A stretch of DNA of 64,000 bases. Source: Allacma fusca (Eukaryota; Arthropoda; Collembola; Symphypleona; Sminthuridae). This document shows positions 40,629 to 52,400 of this stretch, piece after piece. How positions within the stretch are numbered: position 1 is the stretch's first letter; each line of letters begins with the position of its first letter. The notes below the pieces were generated by a model. The model had not been told where the DNA came from. It did no database searches and saw only the letters and a list, made by a program, of their open reading frames with translations. The translations under genes and the position numbers were made by a program. The stretch covers positions 42,022,250 through 42,086,249 of the forward strand of contig OX359249.1 of the NCBI GenBank assembly GCA_947179485.1, in the 5' to 3' direction.

Positions 40629-43397
40629 GTTGGACATTTTATATGGAGCTATGCCGATTAAGCTTTTCTTCGATGGTTTAAGAGTGTGCTAAATGTAATT
40701 TAAGATTTACATTTTTATTGTAGCTAAGCAAGAAGAAGTTTCAGGCAAGCGGGTAAAACTATCCTATGACACTCTTGGAGTATGTGATGATGAAGCAAGT
40801 GATACGTGGGATTTAGTAATAAACAAATACCATAATAATGATTCTAATTGTGATCTGCAACTCCTCGATTCTGCCATTCTTAGAGGTACGGAGTAATCAA
40901 GATACTTGTATAAATGCGTAGTCGTCATAAGTAATATTAATATGAATGTATTATGTATGAGTTGTTTTGACTAGAAATGTTGCTGTCAAATTTTATGCCG
41001 GTGTTGTTCCTTTTAGCGTGTAGCGTTTTAGTTTCCTTGGTGTATTTTACAACAGTTTGCATTTATTTGTGCAGGCATACCAAAGCACAAAAGAGGACAA
41101 GTTTGGCAATTTTTTATGCAGCAAAGGAAACATATACACACAGCAGAAGGAACCGTACGCTTTAAACCGAAAAAAGAGGCGCCATATGAGCATTTGCTGA
41201 AGCAGTTAACTTCTCATCAACATGCCATTCTTATTGACTTGGGTTAGTTCTTCAAGGACCTCTATTACATGCCTCAATGTTTAGCAAAGCTCACAATGGC
41301 ATTCCAACCTTTCATCAGGAATATTATTCAAAATTTTCAAAATATTTATGGTTCTTCTGCAACTAGAATTTCTTAAGCTTGACATTTTTTTTAGAAAATG
41401 GCATCTTGAGGTGTAGATAATCAAATTTTATAGCTGATTCAGAATCACACTCATTAAGCTGACATTGGTCGATTCTGAGGCGATAATACGTGTGAACTAA
41501 TAAAAAAAATCTTGTCGTATTCTATCAGGACGGACATTTCCTTCTCATCCGTTTTACTGTGATCCTTTGGGAACTGGGCAGCTAGCTCTTTTTAATTTGT
41601 TAAAAGCGTATTCCATCTTGGATCCCGATGTCGGGTATTGTCAAGGACTTAGTTTCGTTGCTGGCATTCTCCTTATGCACGTAAGCTGAATATTTTCTCT
41701 TTTGGATCAGTACCAATTATTTAACAAATGTAATTAGATATTTAAAGAAAATATAACAGCGCTTTATTTTGTTAACGTGATGCTTGGTATGATTTAATTT
41801 TGAATACATAGAAGCGTATAGATGCCATGACTTGATTGTTATGATAAATTATGTCTTGAAAAATGTTTTTTTTAATCTGATCTGTGAGGCACATATAATC
41901 GGGTTGTTTTCATTTTCAGTTTGAAGAAGAAGAAGCTTTTTCTGCATTAAAGTACATAATGTTTGATCTGGGAGCAAGAGAACACTACAAACCTGAAATG
42001 AGTGGTTTGCAGGTAATTTTTGGGCAAGCATAGAAATATTTTTACGTGCTCAATTTACCAATTTATTGGAAAGCTCACGTGATTTATTTTTAAAGGTTAA
42101 ATTATACCAGTTAACAAGAATGATACATGATCGAGATCCCGAGCTCCATATGCATTTAGATACTCAAGATATTTTGCCATCGCTTTATGCTGCTCCTTGG
42201 TTTTTAACAATTTTTGCAGCCCAGTTTTCCGTTGGGTTTGCTGTCAGGGTTCTAGGTTAGTGTTTTTGCAAATATGTATGTATTTACTTTGTATCATTAA
42301 AAACTACTCCATGTAATAAATGTGTAAATCTACTGCCCGTACGTTCCTCAATGACAAATATTTATTATAGTGCTTTTAATCGTAAAATATTTCTGATTTA
42401 ATTATGCTTTCCATTATTGAAATTTTGCTTTAGCTGGGTTTTTATTGTTTAGATGTTGTCCTCCTTCACGGTATTGATGTGATCACAAGATTTGCCGTAG
42501 AAATAATTGTTGACCATAAAAGTGACCTTAAAAAATGTACTGGATTGGAGCAAGTTATGGAATGTTTTCGACACGTAGTCACTAAAATCAAATCCGATGA
42601 CGTTAACAGGTATCTTCGTCAAGTAAGTGTCATGTCGTGTATTATTATTATACGTATTATTATAGTGCAGCACTTTTGCTCGTGCAAAGCAGCTACTGTA
42701 CCACTGAATGCATGTACATTCTTGATCAAAATGAAAAATGTACAGGTGTTGGATACAAACTCTGCAAAACAGCTCTTAACGTACGCGGTTGAGTATACTG
42801 TCATGCACGATGAATCATTTCTGACTTTCATAAGCGAAGGTTACTCACCACCACCATCATCCGCTACTGCAGTCAAACCAAAAATGCAAAACAAGCCCCT
42901 AAGCCTTGCCAATAATCAGTGCGCAGAGTGCCTAAAGTAATGAATTTCTCTTGTTTTAATCTTTTATAGTTGTTGATTGGATGCTGACTTACGTAATTTT
43001 ATGGAACAGATTGCATGTCGATATTATCACTCTTTTAAAGTACATCAAAACCATGCGTGGTGCCTGTAGTGTTTCAAAAGGTTCCGTTGGAAACAAGTGG
43101 TCTTCACATCCGCCGGAAATATCAGCTTTAGCCAGTAAGTATTTGACTGAAAACGATGCAACAGAGGATAGTTACGAAAATATTGGCACTATTCAAAGTA
43201 ACGTGGCAGCACTAGAAGAATCGGATGTTCCTGTGCGATTATATTGTCATGATTCGCAAGATTCGAGTATTTCTAATAAACATTCCAAGTCTAATGTTGA
43301 CATTGCTAGTATTGACATTCCAGTCCTTCAACAGGATAACAATCAAAATGATGGTGATGCCAATAGTGTTGCTCAGAATAATTATTTTTTCTACTGA
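40352..43397 (+). CDS. TBC1D1/TBC1D4-type Rab GTPase-activating protein, C-terminal part (9 exons)
   Basis: A Rab-GAP of the AS160/TBC1D1 family (Drosophila pollux), which in animals controls traffic of vesicles such as GLUT4 stores by stimulating Rab GTP hydrolysis. Exons are 40352-40628, 40724-40885, 41075-41242, 41529-41680, 41920-42012, 42096-42255, 42453-42622, 42746-42936 and 43010-43397. From the ATG at 40364 the product is 582 aa. Residues about 16-26 ([11 protein letters not shown]) match the family's motif before the TBC domain, and residues about 65-85 match its [14 protein letters not shown] helix. The TBC domain is about 143-390. It has the arginine finger in IxxDxxR (ILIDLGR, Arg200) and the glutamine finger in YCQG (Gln237), so it should be catalytically active. 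[10 protein letters not shown] is also a family signature. The first exon appears to start at an acceptor (TTGCCAG|TCTC), so the N-terminus, including PTB domains, is probably encoded further upstream or outside the window. The tail lacks the long coiled coil of vertebrate members. Confidence 0.93.
40724..40885 (+). CDS. TBC gene exon b
   Basis: 162 nt, phase 2 in and 1 out. It encodes [19 protein letters not shown] through [11 protein letters not shown], the linker just before the TBC domain. It is bounded by TTATTGTAG and AGAG|GTACGG. Confidence 0.88.
41075..41242 (+). CDS. TBC gene exon c (TBC domain start)
   Basis: 168 nt. [14 protein letters not shown] is the TBC motif A (usually RG..W), then [20 protein letters not shown], almost identical to TBC1D1. 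It is bounded by TTTGTGCAG and TTGG|GTTAGT. Confidence 0.93.
41529..41680 (+). CDS. TBC gene exon d (catalytic R and Q fingers)
   Basis: 152 nt. It starts with GRTFPSHP, carrying the catalytic Arg, and contains [14 protein letters not shown] with the catalytic Gln. It is bounded by TCTATCAG and CAC|GTAAGC. Confidence 0.95.
41920..42012 (+). CDS. TBC gene exon e
   Basis: 93 nt, phase 0: [18 protein letters not shown] to EMSGLQ, aligning with EEAFKMLKFLMFD of TBC1D1. It is bounded by CATTTTCAG and CAG|GTAATT. Confidence 0.94.
42096..42255 (+). CDS. TBC gene exon f
   Basis: 160 nt: [20 protein letters not shown] and [16 protein letters not shown], the most diagnostic TBC1D1/4 block. It is bounded by TTTTTAAAG and CTAG|GTTAGT. 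Confidence 0.95.
42453..42622 (+). CDS. TBC gene exon g (TBC domain end)
   Basis: 170 nt: [19 protein letters not shown] onwards, matching the D.(I/V).FLQGTEVIFKVAL helix. It is bounded by TTGTTTAG and CAA|GTAAGT, a strong donor. Confidence 0.93.
42746..42936 (+). CDS. TBC gene exon h
   Basis: 191 nt. It begins [19 protein letters not shown], matching the family's VFEMDI.KQL.AYEVEYHV, then diverges into a Pro/Ser-rich linker. Splicing at AAA|GTAATG continues into exon i. If the intron is retained, the frame meets TAA at 42938-42940 immediately. Confidence 0.9.
43010..43397 (+). CDS. TBC gene exon i (divergent C-terminal tail)
   Basis: 388 nt. The acceptor ATGGAACAG is the first AG after a good branch-point sequence (TGCTGAC, near 42982), which supports it over the earlier TTATAG. 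It encodes [18 protein letters not shown], then an Asn/Ser/Asp-rich low-complexity tail ending NNYFFY. No known domain is recognised, and the tail lacks the long coiled coil found in vertebrate TBC1D1/4. Confidence 0.72.
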
Positions 43398-43537
43398 CTA
43401 TCACTCCATTTAAAGTATTATATATTTTTAAACATCCCTTATATGAAGTTTATGTTATCTTTGTTTCTTATGGTTTCCATCTTGACGTGTTTGTCTTCCA
43501 TATGGTATTCTTAACTTTGAGCTATAATTCTTCACCG

Positions 43538-43543
43538 AATAAA
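43538..43543 (+). promoter_or_regulatory. Candidate polyadenylation signal for the TBC gene
   Basis: AATAAA 141 bases after the stop codon, the first canonical hexamer downstream on the plus strand. Confidence 0.5.
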
Positions 43544-43852
43544 ATTAGCTGATTCGTACAAATTATGCCATTACTTGCATTTCTGTGTCAAATTATTCAC
43601 TCCTTCTGTTTATACATCGGGCACTCGTTATTATTTTGCGAAAGATGTCGTCACAGTTGGAAACCTGAATACTAGTGTTAATTCCATAGTGTGAGAAGGC
43701 ATCAATTAGTTGTACTGAACGTCTTACAGGAAAGACGAAAGTCGCGATTTAGAATTAGCTTCAATAACCCACAATACTATAAATTAAAATCACTGCTTCA
43801 AGCGCACATGTATGTAGTATAATATGCTGTGCATTATTGTTTTATACAAAAC

Positions 43853-43858
43853 TTTATT
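43853..43858 (-). promoter_or_regulatory. Candidate distal polyadenylation signal for cnc
   Basis: Minus-strand AATAAA about 2.4 kb downstream of the cnc stop. A nearer AATAAA is at 44477-44482. Use of either gives a long 3' UTR that stops short of the convergent TBC gene end. Confidence 0.35.
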
Positions 43859-44476
43859 TTTTGTTCATTTTCTGGCTTTCCGTGTCTCAAGAGTCCAACA
43901 ATGAGTCTTAGAAAATAGTAATAATTGATTTTGTACGGAAAATGATTACAAAATGTAGACAATCAACATCAACAGAATATGTTGGCATTTTCACATTTAA
44001 ATTCATACTCCAAGAAAACCGTACCGCGCTTCTACAGATACTAACTGGTTCAATTGGTACAGATACAAACAATGAGAAACTAAAGATCAAGTGGCGTACA
44101 ACTGCAAGTAGAATCTACATTCGTTATATATATGTATGTGTATATATAGGTACAAAATATGTGTTACACGAAGGAATTATTCTTTAAACCACATATATAT
44201 ATATAAATATTACTCGTACGTTGTGAAACTACAAAAAAACAAAACAGCTGCAATTTAAATAACGTACATTTGCCGCGAGTTACTTCTTGACTTACTACAG
44301 GGAATAAGTAACTATAAAACTTTAAAGTAATAACTAAAATATTAAAGATGAAACACAGGGACTGATAACACTAATTTAAACATCTCTGTACTGTGTAAAT
44401 GCTGTAACACAAGTACGCAAACGATTTTCGCAAGATTGTTAGAAACATTACTACACTCTGATAGCTTTCCCGTTCA

Positions 44477-44482
44477 TTTATT
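44477..44482 (-). promoter_or_regulatory. Candidate proximal polyadenylation signal for cnc
   Basis: Minus-strand AATAAA about 1.8 kb past the stop codon. No canonical AATAAA was noticed between it and the stop. Confidence 0.35.
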
Positions 44483-46278
44483 ATTTCGACAGTTAAATAA
44501 TATAGTGATTCTTGAAACTTGCAAATAAAGAAAAGCGTAAGAAAATTTCAGTAGCACTGCGATCGTATAGATTGAGTAGAAGTAATATATCCATAACAAA
44601 TTTGAAATCCAAGTTTCAAAGAAAGCACTAATTTAGAGGCAACTGAATTTGATATCATTAGAAAGCCCATACCAGTAAAAGGCCTTTAACACTCAGCACG
44701 GGTATGAGAAACTGTCTTATGGACTTATAGCGTGAACTTAGCGTTACTAAGGTTAATAATAAAAATGTCTACATTAATATAAATATATCACTATGTTTTC
44801 TTTGAAAGTCACAACATTACTAAATGTTACATCATCGGTGTTTTATAAAACTATCTCCATTAATTTAATTATACCTAACTTCATTTAATAACAAATTTTA
44901 CTGGCTATCAAACGTTTAGCAACAGTATCTGTCACCGTATAAACTGCAGAGCAAGTTTTCATGTGCGAAACTTTCAAGTTACTAATAGTAATTTGCTTTT
45001 TCAGTATACTTGCCCTTTCACAGACATTGATTTTATCCTGAAAGTGTGTGTTACCACTCTAAGTACCCAGATGTTTGGAAAAGCATTAATATAATTTGTC
45101 ATGAACTTAATCAACACATCACGTAGCTGTATTTTTTTAAACGGTATAAGTATAGCAACTGTGTAGGAGATGGAGAAACATAGAACAAATGTAGTTAAAA
45201 TCCCGAACAACTTAATTTCACAATTAGTAATCACAATACAACAAACTCAATGATGTAAATAAATACTGTAGACTATACTTTAGCGGTTTCCAAAATACTG
45301 CTTTTCATAAAAATTAAAAATTGTGCTAAAAACGCATCAAATTTAAAGGTAGGTTCCATTAGACTTTGAAAGTACTGTAAAAAATTTAGTTATTGACTAA
45401 ATATACTTACAGATAACAATCGAAACATCCTCATCACTGATTACCACAAAAAAAAAGTCAGGCTCATAATTCATCCATTTTTAAGTAGAAAGGACAATAC
45501 CAAACTGCACGTGCAGCAACAACATCGCCCAAATTTTCAGTATCACATCTCAAGCAAAAACCAAGATGTCAAGTTTTCAAGCATAGTGCATAGCGTCATT
45601 CCCATCGCTGAATATCATATTTAACGCCATGAAAACGCCAGAGTTTCACACCATAGTCCGGTATTTTTTTCATGTCACCTGGTACTAACATTCCAAGTTA
45701 AGAGTTTGATGCGATTATTTATATGCAACAGATATACTTACGAAGCGGTGGTAACTCGTAGTCGTTTATGTATTTAAATCTCCGATGCACCATTACCGCA
45801 AAGCCTACTCTACCTTATACCGTGACATTTTACCGAATTGCTTGTCATGCATTTAGTGTTTTCTACTAATAATTTGAATGTATTTAAGCCCAAAATCCAA
45901 AAATTTAGAAAAAAATATTCGCCGCATTGAGAAAAATATTTTGAATTCCAGAGAAACTTGAGAGAAGAGTGTTAAGTATATCACCATTGCTCTAATTTGA
46001 CAAATTTAAGCCGTAGTGTATAGATAAATAATATATCTACTACATAAGTATACTTATACATCGCGAAACGTGACATCAAGAAGTTGCTTTGTAGCAACTG
46101 TTGGAGCATGTAACAGATACAACATCGTTAGGTTGAATTAATCAGATTCACAACAAGCTCAAGTAGATACACACAAACATTGAGCAACATCCACACCTAC
46201 GCACTATTTCGTCTTCATGCTTCCATTTCCCTGGGATTTACAAGTTTTAAATACAACAATAATATCGTTTCTTGCTCT

Positions 46279-46467
46279 TCATGCCTGTCCATCCTTCTTT
46301 ATTTCATCTTTGGTTTTACCACGCCGCATAGTGGAATCAATAGATTCAGAAGTACCACTGGTGGAAGGTTGATAAGTTCTAGGGACCAGAATCATATTTC
46401 CATCAGCTGCCTGTTGTAGACTCCATTCATGAGGGCTGTAGGGATTACCATCTCTATCTCTTAAAGC
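46279..46467 (-). CDS. cnc: cnc last exon (Neh3-like C-terminus)
   Basis: 189 nt, phase 0: [20 protein letters not shown] then [10 protein letters not shown], and a 33-residue tail rich in Ser/Thr and Lys ending KKDGQA before TGA at 46281-46279. The acceptor is CGTTTTCAG. Confidence 0.95.
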   Translation of the reverse strand, partial: ALRDRDGNPYSPHEWSLQQAADGNMILVPRTYQPSTSGTSESIDSTMRRGKTKDEIKKDGQA

Positions 46468-49400
46468 CTGAAAACGTTACAGAAATAATTAATATATAAC
46501 TTAAAAACACGTTTTTTTGCAAGGACGAAATTCATAGCAGAGGATAGGAGGACATGGTTCAGAAGTTTCATAAACAGGTTTCTTACTTGAAATACTGTTC
46601 GATACAGTTGTAAATATTTTTCTCGAATCTCATTTCGTCGCGCAGCCAGATTTTCGTGTTCTCTCAATAAGGAAGATTTTTTGTCTCTTATTCTCGCTAC
46701 TTCTTCAGCTAACTGCAAAATTTGATCCAGCTTTCGCTTCCGACAATTCTGAGCAGCCACCTAAACCCAAAAATAGATATATTAGGTAAAATGCCACAAG
46801 TTACAAAATGGAAGAACCGCTCTTCAAATACATTAAAGTATAAAATTACAAACGGTATCTGAGGAACTTTGCAAGTTTTATAAAAATTATCATGTGTAAT
46901 GCTTGACATGCCTATAGGACGACTTTATATATAATTAGTGCGAAATGTTTGGGCACTACATACCACATTTACGTTAAATATTCAAATGTCATACCTTATT
47001 CTTGCCCCTCCTTCGTATATCTCTAATTAAGGAAAGCTGAGACTCTGTAAGATCATATTTTGACAGACGCTCATTGAACTCATCCATAGGAAGGTTAATA
47101 ATATCATCCGTGGTCAATGGGAGATTCAGAGCACGTGCACGCTTTTCATCACGGGAAAGGTATTCTTCTGCAATAGTACGAATTTCCACTAGAGTTATTT
47201 AAAAGTAGTAGAGAGAAATTATTGTATTTATTAGATGATACTCAAAGATACAAACTTCAGAAATGCAACAGCGCACTGAACAATTATTAATGATTTACTG
47301 ACTTTTGGACTTCTCCTTTGTTGGAGGTCGCTGAGAGCGCAAGCTCAAAGTAGTATTTGGCAAGTGTGACTGGGGTAATGAATAGCTGTGATTATTATGG
47401 ATTTCAGGAGGACCATCTGGATTCCTCGCTTCTGCAGAACAAAAAATACATTCACTCTCAAAATTTAGTACAGCATAGTATTAGAACTCTAAGTCATTCC
47501 CCTTTAAAAATATCGGAAATAAAACCCGAGTGCAGGAAAAACTAACCGCCATCATGCCTCACAAAATCGACACTACAGCTGTACTTCATTTCTAAGGAAT
47601 CCATTGACCCTGGATTCGACTGGTGAACTCCGGATCCAGACGGATATGAGACAAGGAGACCGGAAGACGAGTGCGGTCCAAGCGAGTATGGGTGAATACC
47701 TTGATCATGTTGAACCCGCTTGCCAAACATTTGGTGCTTCTTCTGGGCAACTGGAGCTCCGACCCGGTGGATACTATCACCTTTACCGTAATAGTCGTAA
47801 CCCCGCAGCTTGCTGTACGTCAAAAATGCATTGATATACATTACGTATGACATTTATTTTAATTTCAACGAATGTGAATCATTTATTCTATTCTTGAATG
47901 AGCAACTACCTTGCATAATCAGAAGTATAATTAGAATCATGAGAAGAATGTGGATGGGCATCCTGATCTGTCCATTCATTATCAGATATATGAGGATCAG
48001 TCATTGGTGGGACTCTTTCCGAACCCATGGAGCTCACGGCGCTATCACTTGACGCTTCCATGCGATCTTCTTGAACTGCTGATGGAACTACACTAGCTGC
48101 CCCAATAGTACAGTTTGACTGGTGCGGAAGTCCTGGATGAATTCCTACTCCTTGGCCTGATGCCGTTGCAGCAATTCCTACAGCCCCAGATGAACTATCC
48201 ATTGGGCGCATCTGATACATACCTGTGATGATCACAACAAGGGGGACATGTATTATATATAGGTATCATCGTCTGTAGTAATATCAGCTTAGTGACATTT
48301 TCACGATGAAAAAATGTAGTGAAATGAAAAACAGAGGGTTGTTATACTTTTTCAAAATTAATAACAATTAAGTTCATGACAAAAAGATAACTTTATGGTC
48401 TCTGTTTTTTACATCTCACAGAAAGCTGTTATCCTATCCTTACTTTGTACGCTCGAGGAGAGTACATCCCCTGTTAATCTAACAATAGTAGGCATTTGTG
48501 AGCTGCATTTATGTTTGGTGGTAATACTTTAAGAACTTTCGCTCTTGACATTTTATTCTTTACGTCTCAAGAACGCGCACATATAGCATGGAGATTCACC
48601 CTCAGAAACGAAGGCACAATACAACAATACTCAAACAATACTTTTGTCGTGTTCTAAGTATTCCAAAACCTTCGTTTTGCAAAGTTTACCACGATATTCA
48701 TACTATTTACCAAGTAAATAAATAAGCATGAGTAAGTAAAGATACCGACCTTCATTCATTGCCATGTCCATGAGTTGCAAATCATCTTCATTAAGAATTT
48801 GTGAAAGAAACCCTTCAGTCGTCTGATTGCTCATCTCAGCATTACTCGTCATATTCTGTAAATAAATACATGAGGAAAACATGAGACACACACTTAAGAT
48901 TACCTCTCTCATTACCTCCTAACTTACTGTCTTCAATTGCAGTTTTTACTATCAATTTCTTGCATGTACAACGAAGACGTAATAATTGCTATTAAATCAA
49001 AGGAGGAAATCAGCATAATCCTATACTCACACCATTATTATTAATCATTCTTTTCCGCAATCTACTACTGAATTAATATTTCTTCATTAATTTCCTCTAT
49101 TTTAGTTCAGTGGCACCATTAGGGTCAGATTACATTTGACATAATGTTTCAAATTATGCTGAGCTCCATGTAACATATGTCTTAACAGGAACCATTTTCT
49201 ACTACGAGTTTAGAATCTCATTATAACTTGTAGTTTAAAAATAAAATGTACCGGATAGTATAGCATTTCATGGTGGGTTGGTTCGATCATTTTATAGTGG
49301 GAACTGGGGTCGATCATTGGGTCGCTGCTGTTGGTGATGTGCATGGAAGAAGCCAAGGCAGAACCCAAGTTTGGAGGCGGACCTATAACATCAACAGAAA

Positions 49401-52400
49401 AAAGGTACTTCACTCATGAGCATATCCCAGATTGCAATGAATCCAATAGCTTTCATCCCTTCACATGCAGCGCATAAAATAGTACTTGACTCTATGTTCT
49501 GATGTTGAGGTATACTTGCATGTACGTACGTATATGTGTGTGCTACAACTTTTCTCACTTGACCGCCAGACAATGCAAAAGATAATTCTCCACGCATAGT
49601 ACTTCGTTGGTAAAACATAGAGCATAACAACAAGTACAACAACAGGTAAACTGCAGAGTTCAAAGTTTTTCTTTAGTCACAAGTCACAACTAAATGAGCA
49701 AATTATTAGGAAGGAACATGAACACAGTCAGGTTCTGCACAGCATACTCAATCAAGCCGTACAATTTTTAAGGCTGATATTCGAGTGCGGTAACTCCAGG
49801 TTGGATAGCATTGTCGTTGGCGAATGAACGCTAGCTGTTACTCAGAAAGAAAAAAAAAACTAAACCTGACCGGAGATAGAGCGTATAAATAAAATCCTTT
49901 TGTTCAGAACTGTGCTACACTTCACTTCATTGCAGACCTAATCGATTAGGAAACCACCAACAGTTTCATTGGTCTAACCCTCGAGACGCCTGTCTGTCAA
50001 TCCTAAAATATCACGTTCAATAGATACTATAAAATATATAGCTTTTGACTTATTCTCTTTTTTCCCTACTCATCCATCCATGCATGCTCAACCTCATTCA
50101 ATTACTCAATCAACTGAACGCAGAGCGTAATAAGCACTAATGCAAATGAGATTGCTAATTGTAAGTCGAATAAAATATCCGTGCAATAAAAAAAACTTTC
50201 GTTCACCACAACGGCTCATCATATATCAAACCAATTCATGAAAGTATATCATTCAAAACTATTGAAGAGTTTTTATTTTCATGTATCAACCATCCCAACC
50301 CGGCAGGATTCGCACATAAATTAGATATGATGTGAGGGAATCGACTGATGGAGAAAATCTATTTTACATAGGAGAGCACTTGAACTACAGTAGTAGTCAC
50401 CAGTCACCAATAGTACCCTTAATTCAACAGTATAATGCCCATCGCGTCAGGGAGCAATAGCAATACTCCGTCATTGCCTTTTAAAATGTTAAAATGTTGC
50501 CTTCCACGCAGAGCATCATACAAACTTAAGTAAAAATATGTACAATGTACAATAACGCAGCCGATAGAAGGGATTTCCCAACGAAGTACTACGGAAACCC
50601 AGAAGCAAAAAAGGGCAGCCAACAAAGGGGTATGGGCACTAAATTATTCTCCTTTAAAATTTGATGACTTACCCATGGCAACATTAGGATACGACGAAGT
50701 AGCATTGATTTCCGGAGGTGGAACAGGGAGTGAAGCATTCTGCAGAAGGACACTTCGAGTAGTGTCAGGGTAGGGAACCGCCGGTGGTCCAGCCGAAGAG
50801 AAAGGCGGATGATGCATGGAGTGATGGTGCAGAGATGAGGTGGGATGGTGCAGGTGGTGGTGGTGGTGGTGGTGGGAAGGAAAATGGTGGGGCAGAGGTG
50901 GAGGTAGTGGAGTTCCATTCTGGTCATGCTGAGGTTGAAGGCTTAACAGACTTGCTAACTCTTGCCATCTTTGGTCCATGCTGCTTCCCCGGAGTAAACC
51001 CTGCATTCGAGCATGAACCTGTGGAAACGAAAATTAATCATTACCCGGTTCGAACACATTGTCAGGATAAAAAAATTTTTTTTAACCTGTCAGAACTTCT
51101 GTTAAAGGATTATTGGAGAGTTCTGACAACCCAAAACAAAACAATAAACAATGGAAGACAGCGAATGGAAATTAATCGACTGGGCTCGCGCTTTAGTAAA
51201 TTTTTTTAAATCTTGCAGAGGTATAGTTGACACAAATCATTTAACTTCGTTCTAAAAACCTTTATCACATTTTTAGGAGTAGATTCATTAGGATTAGATA
51301 GACCGAAATTCAAAACGTGCACTTTAAATTTCTCGAGTATAAATAATTATTACAGGAAGCGAATCTCAAGAAACGATTTTACTATAATGCAATTGGAAGA
51401 CAGTAAAAACTTTAATAAGACCTAACTAATGTTAACAGCCTTTTTGAATGAAAAACTTGTATGTATGATCACGAAGAATGAATGTAATAATTGTCAAAAA
51501 TCATAGAGACAGAAAAAACACGACATATGTACATATGTAGTAACCCTTGCTGCCCTTCGCAAATCATACAGCACTATGAATAATTTGGGGTATACTACAT
51601 TTAAGCTCGGTTTATACAGACAATATGATATAGGTATGAATGATATGACTACTCACATAAAGCATGTTTCGTCCGTAAAAGTTTTTGTTCGTTACGGAAG
51701 AACAACACAAACTGATCCGCGAAGGGAAGAAAATGACTACCTCCAATCATTTTAATTTTGTCAAAATCGAGGAAAATTTCCCTTCCCTGCCACGGACAAA
51801 ATCTTTTACTTCCACAAACAAACGAGCCTTACGTGCGTACGAGTACACCCTCAGCTTTACATTGCTTAAGGTACCTGTCTCAAAAGGAGCTTGAAATAAC
51901 TGAAATTATGTGCTTGCATTTACAGTAAACAAGGCATGAACCTAATTACTGACTATGTCTACGTCATTAGTTTCAATATTGCGCAAGCATATATAAATGC
52001 AATGTTGATATGATAATAAAAAATAAATTCGTTGCTATCCCCGAATGAATTCGAGGCATTTTTCTGCCTACAACAGCAATATTTTTGAATCTGTGGCACA
52101 GTGCCACTGTATTTTTCCCTATGTGTACAATCTTCCTAGAACCAGATAAACCAATGGTCAAGTAATGACATAAACAGTGAAATGTGTACAAGTTATAGGG
52201 TGATCCAACTGAGTAAAACAAACTCATGTATCGATAGCCTCGTACTACAATTTAATGATAACCTTCAAGTCAGAGTGACCAGGCAAAATATTTTTTCAAG
52301 TAAAAGGTGTCACCACTCAAAGCCTCACACAACATATCATAACTTGGGTCTGTGTAAGTACATTAAAAAATATTTTCAGCCCTCTTTATAGCACATCCTA

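Larger units (their letters stand above)
43560..46278. other. Convergent intergenic region / cnc 3' UTR
   Basis: AT-rich sequence between the convergent TBC and cnc coding ends. No coding exon is supported. The section nearest cnc is most likely its 3' UTR. Confidence 0.5.

Noticed and set aside
47604..48052. Plus-strand frames of 76-80 codons
   Set aside because: Antisense shadows of conserved cnc exons, whose minus-strand reading matches the family.
50784..51209. 141-codon plus-strand frame with Gly-rich run
   Set aside because: Antisense shadow of the His/Pro-rich cnc exon.
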